Assembly: GCA_012295275.1 (NCBI GenBank)
Contig: CM022671.1
Span: forward strand, 27,741,822-27,805,821
Direction: 5' to 3'
Length of the DNA stretch: 64,000 nucleotides
Origin: Chrysomallon squamiferum
Lineage: Eukaryota; Mollusca; Gastropoda; Neomphalida; Peltospiridae
The position numbers and the translations under genes were made by a program. The notes beneath the pieces were generated by a model. The model saw nothing but the letters and a program-made list of their open reading frames with translations, was not told the DNA's origin and did no database searches. This document shows, in pieces, positions 36,245-50,900 of the stretch. Each line of letters begins with the position of its first letter. Within the stretch, counting starts at the first letter, position 1.

Positions 36245-39200
36245 AGTCCAGGATGCGAAGTGTTTAAGAAAGATTTCTCCGAAATAAAAGTGGTCTACAC
36301 TCTGGTGTCAGATGTACAGATGTCGTCGTGTCTTTGCTGACGATTGTTCATTGTTTACTTCACATTTATTGTTTGTTTGTGCTTCACATTTATTGCCAAG
36401 AGCTGGCATTAAACTATGCTGGCCTGTTTGCTGCAGAATTGTGTGCAAAATAATAACAGTAATAATAATAATAATAATAAGTTGGCAGCGTTTTGTTTAA
36501 CCTTGTGTGACAAGCAGTTTTAGGTGTGCAAGCTCATTGTCTTTTCCTTCACTAGCTTTCATGAACATCAGAACTTTCTAAAAAATAAATAGAGAAAATA
36601 CAGACATTCAGTAATAAGATTATAAAATAGAACATTTTTTTTACTCGGATTTCTGGACCTGTCATTGGTTGTGTGCTGCAGAATTAAGCTCATCCATTGA
36701 ATCCTTTTCGTTGTCTGAATAAAACCAAAATGTATCAAGAGATGACTGTTATGTAATAATCATGGCGCAATGTCAGATCTATTTGAAGCATACCTCCTCT
36801 TGGAATCTGGGACTTTTTGGAGCCAGGAATAATATATCGGATTAGTGTGTAACTGAAGAGGAGAGAGGATTGTTTTATTTTTTTCTGTAACAGATTGTAC
36901 ACAGATGCATTTTACATCTGATTTCAAGCTTTGGGAGAAAAATTGTGTCAGCTGGATCATTTTCAATTTTCTCCACCTGTCAGTTATGATGAGAATGATT
37001 ATTTTTATGTCCATTGTGTTATATTTGTGCCTTTATTTCATCATGTTCTTGTGACATCTGTCCATTCATTGGTTTGCCTGCCAGTGAAAGGGAGCTTGTG
37101 GAAAATCTCACGCTGTTCAGTTTTTCGTGGCTGTTTCCCTAACAAGAGGCTTTCAATTCGAGGTGCTACAGGACCAAAAACAACAACAACAACAAACAAA
37201 AACAAAAAAACAAAAACAGTCATTGTTCTGTGATACCAATTTTTTCGTAATTAAATTTTAGTCTTTCTTTCTGATTCAGAAATAGATACTTAACAAATTA
37301 TGTTTTTCAAATACCGATTTTTTTATTATTATTGTTGTTTTTTAAGTACAGAAAGAAAATGATTTGACTTCATGTTGAGATAATTTCCAAAGCTCCAAAA
37401 TGGACATAAAGCAATGCCTGTCCATTTGTACATCCAGTCTGTGATTTGAGAGATTTGTTCTTTCAGGTTTTTCTTCTGTTATCCCTTCCATTCTTCGGTG
37501 AAAAAATATCAACAACAACAAAACAAAACAAAAAAACCAAATCTGATTTTGATACTTTTGCATAACTTTTCACTTCTATTTCAGTAAGACATTGTGTAGC
37601 TTACTGATAAGTGGAAGGAAAATACTTTTTAAAATTCTTCAACCATTCTGCATAAACCAGGGAGAATTGTCAGTGATTTCATTAATAAAAACAAAAACAA
37701 AAAAATCTGCCACCAAATGCCATTTTCATCCTGCACAGTGACTCAGCATTGATTCATTTTATTTGTCAACAGTAGTCTTCCTAAAATGTTGGTAACTGGA
37801 TTTAAAGTGTGATTTTGTAACACAAGCTGAAATCTGTACGATGGAGATTATTAAGTACTACCTTTGTGTGCAGAAGTGGCCAGTATTTTTCTAGTGATGG
37901 TGGAGGTGGAAAACTTGTAGTCGGTTACATCCGTAATGCATTACAGTTTGTAACTTTAAACATGGCCAGCAAGCGTACTGGAATACAACATCATGCATTC
38001 CAAATATTTGCTGGTTTAAGTGGTATTATTTATTAGTAATGTTTTATTTTTTTATCAACTTCAAAGTAACGGAAAGTAAGCCAATTTTGTTAATATTGTA
38101 CTGAAAAGCAACAGACTGGATTAAATTCGTGTATTTTTTTATATTAGAAAATTGCTATTTCCATATCTTGCTGCTTTCTTCAGTCATTTGTTTTTCACAA
38201 AGTGTATTAAATTGTTGGTTTTCTTCTATTTTGTTACCTGATGCTGAAATAGGTTGCATTTATTGTTGAAATTTAAATTATTATGTTGCAAAAAAAAATT
38301 AGTAAAACCTAGAAGGTTGTTAATATATATATTTATACTTTTATTTTATTATTTATTTAAATATTAAATATTTTTTTTTTTTTAATTTTAATAATAAAAA
38401 TGAATGAAAACACATTACTGACCTGTTCACAAATTATACTGTAATATATAAAAAAAAAATTAAAAACAACAATAATAAATAAATAAATTTAAAAATGTCT
38501 TAGTAATGAATATTAAAATGTCAGTTTGATTGTAGAATAATGTAAGCAGTGTAAGGAAACCTTGGCATGCATCATTCCATGGATGTGACTTTGAATGTAT
38601 ATGCTAAATTCTATTTATTTATTTTTATTTCATTTTTATTTATTTTTTCTCTTTAGCACTAAAAATTATATTTATTTCTACGAAATATTTAATTTCAATT
38701 AACTCACAGATTCTCACGTAAATGAAATAATTTGTGCATTATATCATTGTCAGTCAGTACCATATTGCAGGGTAGCCTGTTAAATTAAGACAATTTTTAT
38801 TTAAAAAAAAAATAATAATAATAATAAATACAAGTTTTACATATTGAAGAATATTTATGAAATAAAAAAATATTTAATAAATGTAATACGTATTGACTTT
38901 TTTCTGATGTCCCAGAAAAAAAAAGAAGAAAAAAAAAAGTAACAAAGCAATGGTAACTTCAATATCTGGTCAATATACTGTTTATATTTTCATTATATAT
39001 TTCATAATCACTGATAAAGGCCAATTAAGATCTATTTTGGCATTCATAAATCAAATAATAATAATAGTATATTTATTTTTCATAATTATAAATAATTCCC
39101 TTGTTACTTTCAAATGCATCAGTTCCAGTTGTTTTTTTTATATCCTTTGTTATATTAAACACCCAAGGTTTCTGAATTTGATTGCATTCCCCATTCTTGG

Positions 39201-40393
39201 TTAAATAGTAAATGAAATTTTACAAAATTATAGAATTCTGATTTTAGCCTTTATAGTTAAGATTATGCAAAATATTCATGTCTGCTGGATCAGTACTGTT
39301 GAAATATTTTATTTTATTTTATTTTTCTAATTAATTTTTTTTTCCTCTCTCAAAATTCGCATGTAATATTTGTATTTAAAATTTATAATTAGAAAATGAA
39401 TCGGCTATTTACTTGTTTACCTGATTATTTTACAATTTGTTTTCTAATTTGACAGTGAATTGAAATGATTATTTATAGGTTTCGTTGATTATTTTTACAT
39501 TTTTATCTCTTTTATTATCAATTTGTTTAATTTTTATTTTAATTTACATTTTTTAGCAATTTGAAAATGTCAAAAAAAAAGAAACAAAAAAAACACCATA
39601 TTACAATGCCTAGAGACACATCCTACTAGAAAACCAGAAAATTTGCAACATCAGTTAGTATATTAATATACTGTCTTCAATATAAATACTGAAAAAAAAA
39701 TATAAAAAAAAACCCATAAAAAAAAAAAAAAAATTAATTAACAAAAAAATTATACATACACATATAAATATTTGTACATATATTTACACTGACCAATGTT
39801 TATTTTTAAACTGTAATATTTCTTGGATATCTGAGACATGTTTTCAATGTTATTAATTTTTATTAAATTTCAGTGTTGTTGTAAGGAATATTGCTTCATG
39901 TTTAACTGGTCCCAGAATCTGTATTAGCATTGTGTTTCGTTTAATGTTTAGTTTGCTTATGTATGTAAAACAAAAACAATTCTTATCCATTGCTCAAAAA
40001 AGTGTAATAAAATAATTGTATTTAAGTAGAATATTGCAGTGTGGCAAATGGAAGTAAAACCACTAAGAATTGTGCATAATAAGTCACAGAAGCAGCTATT
40101 ATGAATATTAAATGTGTTACTGTACAATTTTAAGCCTGTAGTAAAATTTAAAATGGATTCCAACGACAGATTCTTATATACTTTTTTTTTTTTTTTTTAT
40201 CTTTTACTGTCTGGATTAAGTATATTTGTCAGATTCTAGCCTCAGATGAAATTATTACAAACTTTACACACAACTGTTTCCTGCAAACCGGTCCACAAAT
40301 ACATCAGAGAAATTTAAAAAAAAAATATATATATATATTAATTTAAAATATAGTTATATATATAAAATTGTGCAGCATTTAGACATTCTTTTC
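36245..40393 (+). other. probable 3' UTR / downstream region of the 1310-aa gene
   Basis: Unique, mixed-composition sequence follows the stop (36242-36244). AATAAA-type signals occur at about 36584 and 36719, so a short 3' UTR is possible. A longer one running towards 41.4 kb cannot be excluded. The 100-codon open frame at 36931-37233 has no recognisable features and ends in repeat-coded residues. Confidence 0.4.
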
Positions 40394-40596
40394 CTGAAAT
40401 ACTGAAAACACTTATTCTAACAGTTTCCTTGAAGACAACAAGTTGTGTATCAAACCGAACTGTTGTTTCCTTGAACACATGTACGTGCTTCCACAAAACA
40501 TCGTCTGCGGTGAGAACATCGTCATTGTGGGGCAGATACTGAGCTGTACGGTGGACATGAAGGAATGTAGTGGCTCTACGAGGAACTAATAGTTAA

Positions 40597-41221
40597 CAGC
40601 CAGCGAGGTACACGTGTACTCAACAGCTACTGTACCAGCTTCACAGTGAAAACCTGGACTGTATTTGTGGCATTAAGTAAGTACTTTTCAAGGATTCTCA
40701 GAGGATTTTCTTTTTGTTTTGTTTCATCTGATGCTTTCATTCTTTTTTCTTTTTTCTTTTCCTTTTCCTATTGTTTTTTTGTTTGTTTTTTTAGCTGATG
40801 AGTCAGTTGTGAAAAAATATATATATATATATGTATATATTCTGCATAAGCTGTCAGTATTTTGGGATGGGGTGGATTTTCAAATGTATAAAATAGAGAA
40901 AATGAGCTGCATACTTCTTTATTTTTTATTTTTTTATTTTTTTTCTAATCTTTTACTGTTTAAATGATATTAACATTTTTCTTTTGACCAGTATAAGCAT
41001 AAGCTATTTTACATTTTGATGTAACAAATGAAGTTTCACTTTTGTCTTTTAATTTTAATTTTAATTTTTATTTATATTTTTTTTTTTTTCTCGATAGGTA
41101 CAACGGTTTAGAACCACTGAATGAAATTAAGAAGAATGATGAGGAAAGAATTTGTTTTACAGAAAGGCCTTTTCAGTTGTTTGCAGGAGGCAGTAGTATG
41201 TCAGCAATAGCAGTGAACTGA
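40597..41221 (+). other. possible extra exons: open frame joined across consensus splice sites, followed by AATAAA
   Basis: A less AT-rich segment open from 40597 to 40676 ends at a GTAAGT donor (40677). Joined to an acceptor AG at 41096-41097, the frame continues (ENLDCICGIK, then YNGLEPLNEIKKNDEERICF, ending AIAVN) to a TGA at 41219-41221. AATAAA follows at 41391-41396. This looks like a penultimate and terminal exon, but no upstream exons or homologue were found. It could equally be a spliced 3' UTR of the upstream gene. Other frames in the 40.4-40.68 kb segment are also open. Confidence 0.3.
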
Positions 41222-41396
41222 TAGCCACATTGTTCATTTATATTAAACATACCTTTGTCAGTACCACCACATCTGTGAGAATATTTATTTCATTATTCCA
41301 GATTGTTGAAAATTCTTGTTATTTCCTTTAATTTTAAAAATCAGTTTGAATAGTGAAATAATTGTAATTGATTAATTGTAAAGTATTTACAATAAA

Positions 41397-43278
41397 TTTT
41401 CCAAATTATACTTTGGTACTTTTTTATTTTTTTTAAATTTCAATTTAATTTATTCTGATATGGGGTTTTTTTTGGTCTGAAAAAAATAGTTTTTTAATTT
41501 TCTCATTTTAAAAATTATAGATGATTAAAATTCTGATTACAAAAAAAATTATATTTTGCTACGATCCATTCATTTTATTAGAAGCAAACAGTAATTATAT
41601 CAATTCCTTTGAACTCGTTTTGGATCTTAAACACTCTAAAGTAGTTTATTCACCTTGAATTCATTTTGTTTTTCTTCAAAACAAGTCTGAAGTTAAATTT
41701 TGAACATCAAAGTAACTGATATCAATTTCATTTGTTGCAGCTTTTGCAGTTTTTTTTATTTGACTGAAAAGTAAATATTGGTGCTGATCAGATTTTTAAA
41801 AAATGTATAGATTTAGTATCTTCAGAATAGAAAAAGGCAATTCTATATTGATTATTTGTATAATAATAAAAATAATAATAATATGTCCCATGACTTGAAT
41901 CAGTGTTATTATGATCATGCAGGTTAAAAAGAGTAACCAATTATGATTATGAGATTAAATGAACCCTCGATTTAAAAGCAGATTTAAAAAAAAAATAATT
42001 TCCAAATTGTTATATTGATTATGCTAGTCAACATCTGTCTTACAGATATACCTTACTCATGTCTCTAAACATTTGTCACCACCTCCAAGTCATACAAACA
42101 AAGTATAACAGTTTGGAATTTGATTTCTTTTCTTTTCTTTTTTTATTAAATTTATTTCAAAAATAAAAAGTTATTTCCTGATGATTAATAGCAAACTAAT
42201 ATATCTGGGTTTTTCTGGGTTTTTTTTTTTTTTTTTTTTTAGGTCTTGTCTTGCTTTTTCCAAGAAAAATACCTGTCTTCATCTTTATGTTGTGATTTAA
42301 ATGCTTTCAAATAATATTACACGCTTACTACTATTTTGTTTTGTTGTTGTTGCTTACATTATATTTATATATAAATATATATATTTTATGTTGTATAGAA
42401 TTGTTTTTGTCACACAGATTTAGGCAGTTTTTTCTGTAATATGTTCTCCTAGCTCACTATTGTCAAATGTTTCACATCTTTATACCTCTGTTCACAATAT
42501 TAAATACTTTATAACTCATTTTAGCATAAACTGTATTTCTCAGTTCCAACAATATTTATCATAGTAATAAATAGAAAAACATAACTTTCAGTGTAGTTTG
42601 GTTAGTAACGATTTTCAGTCAAAAGAACATCAAAACTCTTGTGTTTGAAATAAATTATCATGAGAGCACTGGTCTTAAGTAATGGCGCCAACATCGTTGT
42701 ATTACCAATTCATGAATGTCACATGTTTTTGATTGTTTTCATTCCCATTAAATGTGCTATTGAATATTCAGTATTATTGAAGCAGGAGGTAATTGTGATG
42801 TAGGGTACATTAACATTTTCACACATTTCTCCTGAGGTTTTTGTCCAACTGAAAAAAAAACCCTGCTTGACCTGATCTCTGTTTCTTTCCTTCTTAAAAT
42901 AAAATAACTATATATTTTGTAAAAAAAACCTTTATATAAACCATTCGTTCTGATTCTGATGTTTAGCTAAATATTAACTATTGTATTTTCTGATTACATC
43001 AAATTGGCAAAATGTTTTTTTAGTATTTAACTGAAGGGTTAAAATAACTGTGTGTAGAAAAACTAGTAAAGTTGAATGTTGAGAGTGATGTGTGGTTTCC
43101 TCTCTTCATCTGTAACAGACACCAGCAAGTATTGTCTTACATTAGCTGAGGCTTATTGTGTTTGTTACCAGTCAGAGAAAGGACTAATAGCTTATTTGTT
43201 TGAACATGTGCTTTTGATTTGTTTAGCAAGAAGCAGCTGCATAAATACAGCATATCCCCCAGTTACAAGTCTTGTTTC

Positions 43279-43317
<39 letters not shown>

Positions 43318-46008
43318 TACTACTATTATAAATATTATTTGGTCACATTCTGATCATAAAATCTGAATTACAGGCTGGATTTTCACTTCTCACATATTCT
43401 GTATTAAGTGTTCAGTAAAAAAAAAATAACAATAAAATGAAGGAGTAATATAAATGCCAACAACAGTCTTAGAGAAAGGTTTGCTATTAGTGTAGAGTTT
43501 AAAAATAATAAAATAGTCCCAGAATGCACCTAAAGACCAACTCCATAAAATGTTGATAAGACTACTTCCATTAGATATCTTGGGTGGATAGTATACAAAT
43601 AAGAATCTTTATGTAAATGAAGCCTCAGAAAGAAATATTTGTGTGTGTATGATTATTAAACAAAATAACTGGTATGTCATGGCAGTGTTTAATTTAGAAC
43701 ATACTTATTTTGTAATGCATAGGATAATGAAATACTGATGTGTATGAATGAAATATATTGCATTGCCCTGAATAAACCCTGCCATTTAATTTTTTTTTTT
43801 TTTTTTTTTTATATATTTAATAAAAAATATTTTGTATGAGATAAATGCGTATTACATGTGTAATGAATTTGTTTGTTTTTTTCATTTATTTTCTTCTTTT
43901 TATTTGTTGTTTTTCTTTATTTTTACTTCATTTTTTTTTTTTTTTTGGAAGTTTGTAGATTTTTTTTTCTTCATGAATTTTGTGGATGTGAAATTGTTTT
44001 GAAAATATATAGGAATACAAGAATGACTTATAATGTTAACTATTTATATTGTTTATATTTTGTAAATAAGAGTATAAAATTGTGTATGAAATAAATGAAA
44101 AACTGCAAAATACCATAAGCAAAAATGTATGATCAGTTCTGTGACAAGAAAAATTATCAAAAAAACAAGAAAAAAAAAGAAAATGGGAAAAAAAATACTG
44201 CTTATCTTGTTGATCTGTGAGCTTAAAGTGAATTGCAGAACAAAATAAAGAAAAATGGAGAAAAAAAAGACAAGAAAAAAACAAACATATGTAGGTCAAA
44301 CCTGTATGGTGACCCAGACTAAGTCGTAGCTTAACCAGCATGGCCTGATCCATGGCAGCCATTGTTTGTTCTCAGCAAACATTTGTCAACAGTTTTGATT
44401 TTTATCCCAGTCCTAGTCCTGAATGACTCTCTTCCTAGTGAAAGCATTTGATTCACACAGAAATCACATTTCTCTTCTAAAACCTAAATCATTCAATTCC
44501 ATATACATATTAATGGATAGTGGAATCTTCTGGGTTAGTGTGTTTCAAGTGCATCTTGGTAAATGTATTGGTAGACATTCAGTCAGCTGCGGATAATTAT
44601 ATATAAATAATTGTACATATTATCTATTGCTGTTTTCCCCCTAAGTAAAGAAAAAAAAAACATCATTTGTTATCTGCATTGGCAGATATTAAGATTTCTC
44701 AGGCAAATTGATCATGTTTTTGCTTATAGTATAACTTCTTAATTATTATTATTATTTTATTTATTTATTTTTTATTTTTATTTATTTTTTAAAAAATGTT
44801 ATTGCAAATCCTCATTTTATGGTGTTGAGCAAATAGCTGTGATGTTGAGCTCAATTTTTTTATTTTTTTTTTATTTTATTTCTTGATCATGACAACAGAA
44901 AATAGAATCATTCAAAACAACCAAGCAATTTAATCCTTCATAAGATTGAATGTCTGCTGTGGTTTTACATTCAAAGATTGTAATTCAGTCTGCTAGGATG
45001 GTGAGCGAAGCTAGACAGTACGAAGGAGAGATATTTATTCTGTAACTGAAGAAGCGCTAATGGTCTTTGTACTGCTTGCATAACTGGCCACATTGATAAT
45101 CACCTGACTGAGGAAACTTTAGATGTTTACTCAAATAAAATCATCTTGGTCAACAAGAACTATAAACAGATTTGTTCTCATCCTCCTGTTGTAAAGAACA
45201 AACAACAAAAAAACCTACAAAAAAAAAATGAAGTAGCAATCTTGGATAGAAAAACAAATTGAAAATAGGTTTTAAAAGATTTGAAAACGTGTTTCAACAT
45301 GATAAATAACAATTTTCAGTTTCGGCTTGCTTTCCAAATAATAATAATAATGGAGGGGATAATTACATAAAAATTTTAGATGGTTATTTAGTGATTATTA
45401 GTACAGGAAAAATTAACATTTTTATCCCATTATATTAATAAAGAGAAATAAATTGAGACAGTTTGAATTTGTAGAATTAAAAAAAGTTTCTATTTTCTGT
45501 TGCCATGACTAGTTACTATGGTTATGAAGTTGAATTTCAGTCCTAAGGATCTGGGGACTGGCACAGAATCAAGGACAGTGTCCAGTAATTCATTAGCTTG
45601 GTAGTAACATGAAATTCTGTTCTACACACATTCTCAAATGTCTTCATGTATCAGCTTGGACAGAATTAAAATGAACACTATATTCACGTAGTTTGAAATT
45701 GTATATCGGTATTAACATTCAGATGGGATGCCATTGCATTTAGCTTGAATATTCTTCAGGTGTTTTTTATTTTTTTATTTTTATTTTTTTAAAGAAAAAC
45801 CATCATGATTGCTTATTTCCATGGGTTGTCAGTTTACATTCATGAAAGATCATTAAAAATACACCACCCTCAACAACTGTGCATATCAATAAGAAAATCA
45901 TCATTTACCACTTGTTCTATGCATATTAGTTTTTGACTATTTATTAATGATTAACATCAGTGGTAAGTAATTCTCAAAAAAACAGTTGAAATGTAAAATA
46001 ATTGTCAT
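41397..46008. other. AT-rich intergenic DNA, no gene seen
   Basis: Contains poly-T runs (about 42220-42240, 43791-43810), a TTA repeat (43278-43318) and no reading frame with protein-like character beyond low-complexity runs. Lies between the convergent ends of the 1310-aa gene and PHF12. Confidence 0.6.
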
Positions 46009-46253
46009 GTTTTTTGGCACCTCATTTATAGGCTATGTTGCATATGCTTCGGTATTTTCATTTAACTGCTTTAAAATGTGTTCATATAAATCACAGTTGT
46101 TTTTGCAGCATTTTAATGGGCATTATGTTACATTTCAACAAAATGCATATATATATACTGCCTGAAAAATACCTTACTGCTTTCTTTTTTAATTTTTATT
46201 TTGTTAAATCAAACATATATATATATGTATGTGTGTGTGTGGTGCCAAAAAAC
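46009..46253. mobile_element. candidate MITE: 245 bp, 13-bp perfect terminal inverted repeats
   Basis: gttttttggcacc at 46009-46021 is the exact reverse complement of ggtgccaaaaaac at 46241-46253. The ends are flanked by CAT direct repeats (46006-46008 and 46254-46256) that could be a 3-bp target-site duplication. The interior is AT-rich and non-coding, with a TA/TG microsatellite near the right end. No transposase is present. Confidence 0.5.
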
Positions 46254-47934
46254 CATTCTTAAAACAACAACTTTATGCAGTCTTGATGTTTTGGAAGAGT
46301 TTCACTAGTGAACTGGGTTCAGTATCATCGGCATAATGTGGAGTCTACACCAAAACCATAAGCATACTGAAAATCACAAGATAATTTTTACTGGTTTTCA
46401 TTTCTGTAGTGGTTATTAAACCACAAAAAAACATTCAGATTTATCATCACTTTAAAAATTTGTCCAGATTTTGTCCAGTTTATGTATATTTGCCAGTTTC
46501 CCTAGATGAAATATTGGTCTTATTAATCAACTGTTTCTCATCAGACTTGCATTTTTTTTTTTTTTTTTTTTTTCTCCAGTATATATATATATATATATAT
46601 TTATATTTTAATTCAACATCACTTGTTGTTTCAAGCACAAAACATCAGCCTTATTTCCTTTTTTTTTTTTTAAATAACAAATAATAAAATGATAATTAAA
46701 ATACAGATTTTCTTTGCTTTAAACTATGTAAAATAAAATCAAAATCCTTGTAGAAAAGGTTATTAGTTATTTTGTTGACTAGGTTGATTTTTTTTTTTTA
46801 TTTTTTTTTTAAAGATAATTAGCAAAAATTATTTTTAGGTGTGTTTGTTAAATACTGATGAGAAGCAGTTTATTTGTTTGGCCTCAGCCCTATCCTGTGA
46901 TCATAGATTTGTTTAGTTGTTTTGGATTAAATTTACTTGAAGACTGAGATATTCTGTCCAAGCTAAGTAGAACATGTATGTAAAACTTCATTTCCTAATA
47001 ACAACTGTTTCTGGACAAGGCATGTTCAGTAATAAAATTAATATAGCAAAACATCCTTAAGAATTTCAAATTAAAATAAATATATATATATATATATATA
47101 TGTACATTATTCTTTCTTGTCAAAATAAATTGCTTTGTGTAATTTTTTTTTTTTTTTTTTTTTTTTTTGTTGGAAGTGTTAATTTTTATTCTTCATTAAT
47201 TTATTTTAAATTTTTATAAGACGTAGTAGTTTTATTACTGAACAGTTTTTTGTCTAGAATCACTTGTTCCTAGAGCTCATGTGCTCAAACACCATGCTAT
47301 ACAGAGTGGAAGTGAGCTTGCACTCGCTATTATGTTGAATAAAAGTACAATCAATACTGTTTTTTGTAGTTCTTTCTTTCCTTATTATTATTTATTTATT
47401 TTCACACAAAGATTGCCCAACATGGTGCATGTAAAACAGAACAGAACTGGATAAATGTTGCATTACACAAAAACTATGTCATTGTGCCAACATGCATATT
47501 TTTGTATTACGTCTTTCCAAGTTCTTTTTCATGTTTCATGCAAGTATTCATCTAAACAATTGCCAAAATAACATGATCCAAGCAATATTTTCTGTAATGA
47601 AAGTTAAAGGCTGCACAAATAACCAGAAATTAGGAATCTGCATGTGCTCATCTTCCATTTTATTTATTCAAACAATGATTTGTTCTCTAGATATCTGGAG
47701 AATTAGAAGGGGTTTTTGGGTTTTTTTTTTTTTTTAAAAAGCCAAGAAAAAAAGATGGTAAATTTTGTCAAGAAATTAGAATATGTTATCTAGTGAAATA
47801 TTCGATTAGTTTTACTAGTCACATCTTTTTTTCTCTCCCTCCAAACAGAAAATATTTTGGTCCAACTACAGTGTTATGGAACAACAACAAAAAAATGAAG
47901 TAAAATGAAGCAAACTCAACTTGGTATTAACTGT
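46254..47934. other. intergenic, poly-T and TA repeats
   Basis: Includes a poly-T run followed by TA units (about 46550-46600), a TA run (about 47079-47100) and a poly-T run (about 47143-47168). A unique stretch at about 47230-47360 has AATAAA-like sequence (near 47338) but no frame. Confidence 0.6.
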
Positions 47935-50900
47935 TTTATTTCTTTACAAATGATACTTGCAGGTAACACACTATCCCATCAGTAGAATGAAAACTATGGT
48001 GTTTCAAAGATGAATGGGAGACATAAAATGTCATTTTTTTGTTTTTGTTTTAATGTAATAAAAGTACCTAAAGACGTGTATTTACATAAATACTACATAC
48101 ACAAGTATTTACAGTACTCTGTAACAAATGTAACTGTTTGATATTTTGCTTTTCTCATTATCTATTTATTAAGTAAAACTAACAAAACTATTCACTCCCA
48201 GTAACAACAATCAAATTTTAAATGATTCTAAATACGTTAACAAAATATTGTGTGATCTACATCTAAATGGCTAAAGATTGTCCTTGTTTGAGTGTTACTG
48301 TGTTTTGTGGCAAATGCAAAAAAGTTGCTACTTCAACTATTTTAAGTGATGCAGTGTCTCTATTAAAATGCATTTTGCTTGAAAAAATATATTAGAATAT
48401 TAACTCTCAAGATAAAAGAAGAAACATAAATTGCTAATTTCAGTAAAAAAACTAAAAATTTCATTTTTCGAGAATCTCTTTGAACTGAAATTACATCAGT
48501 TCTGATGTTATTTACATAGATAGATCAAAGTGGAAAAAAAACAAAAACCTTTTAACATGACTAGAGTATTGACATGTCTTAGATTTCAGCCAGCAGATTT
48601 TTTACTGCACGAAGTACTGATGCAAATAATTTAGAAAATGTCATTAGATTCATGTCCTACTATATTTCTGGCACATACAATTTTAAATGTTTATTTTTTC
48701 TTTCTTTCATTAAGTCAACTTGAAACAACAATAAAACGGTTCTAAAATGCTATATCAATTAATGAAAGACATGAACAAGATTATTTTCCTAATTGTGGTT
48801 GCACCAGGTTAAATCTAATCAATTAACAAACAATATTCACTATATTTAAGTACTGGTAAACTAATTAGTAACATTTTATATCTTGAAACATTTGGCACTA
48901 ATAGGGGTAATAAACGCTAACCTTGGCAGCAAATCCAAGTCTGAACCTATTGGGTTTTTTTTTATCTTCTTCTTTTCTTTCAAAATAAAAATGACAGCAT
49001 GTAAACTATATAAAAACTAAAATTATTTAAAGAACAAAACGTAACAGATGTTTCTAAATGGTTGCATACAAAGTTAATATTTCATTTGATTCATTTTCAC
49101 TTTTCCATTTCAAGACAGTATTAAAATAACCCTTCATGTGCATTCAATGCAACAGCTTTTTAAATTCTACATTTTGAAGGAGACTGAATGGTTATATATG
49201 GGGTTTTTTTTTGTTCTTGGTTTTTTTCATGTTACTGGGTTTTTGGAGGTGGGTTTAGCTGATGGAGAAGATTGGTCTTACTTGTTTATAAACTTAGAAA
49301 TACTGGGGAGTTTGGTTTCTTTTGGGTTTTTTATAGTTAGCATACTTAAAAAAAAAAAAATAATGATAATTATAATTATAATAATAAAAAAATAAAAAAA
49401 AAAAATCTTACAAACTACAATAATCCTAATTTCATTTATATAAAGACAAAATAATCCAAAATTTAGCTTTTAGACATAATGCTAATGGTTCACAGTTAAC
49501 ACTGCCATTAATACAGTATAAATAATAAAAAAATATATTAAACAGAAGAAGAGAAAAGAAAAGTCAGAACATAAAGTTTAAAAGGCAAAACTTTGTCTTT
49601 ATATTAGTTTACATTTCAAACCATTAAAACCTGCATCTTACAGGCAGTCACATCCACAAGTTAAAAATAAATGCATTCACAGGTAACAATAATGTTCAAT
49701 AACAAATCTAAGATCTTTTCATCTGCAAAACTTTTTAAAATAATTTACAAAACTGCAGAAAATCTGAATAAAAGTTATGACTAGCCATAAAAGAAATGGG
49801 TAAACATTTCAAAATGATTAAAGATCTGAAGTATTTGTATGGAGCCAGATGACTTATCACAAAGAATTTTAATTAAAATGAAAATGTAAATTTTTATTAT
49901 CTGGTTTTTCACATGGACAGAAATAAATAAATGACAAACTGAATCTGTGTGATGTGTTTTTCAAATATGTATTTGCATTGTAATCAAGGAAGAAGAAAAA
50001 CAACTTTACTTTTCTTCCAAATTTGTTTAAAATCTGAAGCCCATGTAATATACATGACCAGCATTAAATTTAAGAAAAATTAATTTGAGTGTGTGACCTT
50101 TCACGTAGAAAGCAAAATAACTTAGTATCTGATCCCAGTATCAGGAATGGGAAACTAAATAATATGACAAACATCTAGTTACACCTGAGGTTACAATACA
50201 GTGGTAAGTTCACTACTACTAAAAGCAGTAAGCAGTTGTGTTTTTTTTTTTTTTAATTTCGTAGTTACAGTGACACATACATTAACAAAATGTATAAACA
50301 AGTGTGGCCTTTGACATTTTGTAAAACAATGCGAGTACATAAACATTCATTTGTCACTTAATTTTTTTTAACAGCCATTTTAAATAGTCTGCAACTAAAT
50401 CTGTTGCAAGAAGGTTTAAATAATACATCTTCAGATTTTATCTGATCTCTATAGTCGTTTATTTTTTATATATTATTTTGTTTTTCCCAAGAATTGTCTG
50501 ACAGTATTCAATCATTTGGCAAGTAATTTTTCATATACAGGCAAAAAAAAAAAAAGAAATAAAAAGAAAACACTCTAATTTAAAATCAAAGAAATATCTA
50601 ATATCTGAAATTTAATATTTTTGCCATTTAAAAAGTTAATCTATTAATTTTTGTAAAGTTTTTACTGTATTTTTGCACTGATCAACTGAATAATCTTACG
50701 TTTACTTTGTTACTCCCATTATTCTTAAACTAACCAAACATGATGTGACTTTTATAAATGGTTTTAAAAAATGTTACATATATACATCAGAACTGATAAC
50801 AATATCAAATACACTGAAATGAGCAATAATCAAATCAATTCTTAAAATTAGATTGTTATGGATTTCAGTTAATCCATCTACATAATCTCTTTGAAACAAA

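Noticed and set aside
36931-37233. 100-codon open frame downstream of the unnamed gene
   Set aside because: No recognisable domain, ends in repeat-coded Thr/Asn/Lys, and the opposite strand is also open. Most likely 3' UTR sequence.
46035-46262. 75-codon plus-strand ORF
   Set aside because: Lies within the candidate MITE and runs into its microsatellite and right inverted repeat; no protein-like features.
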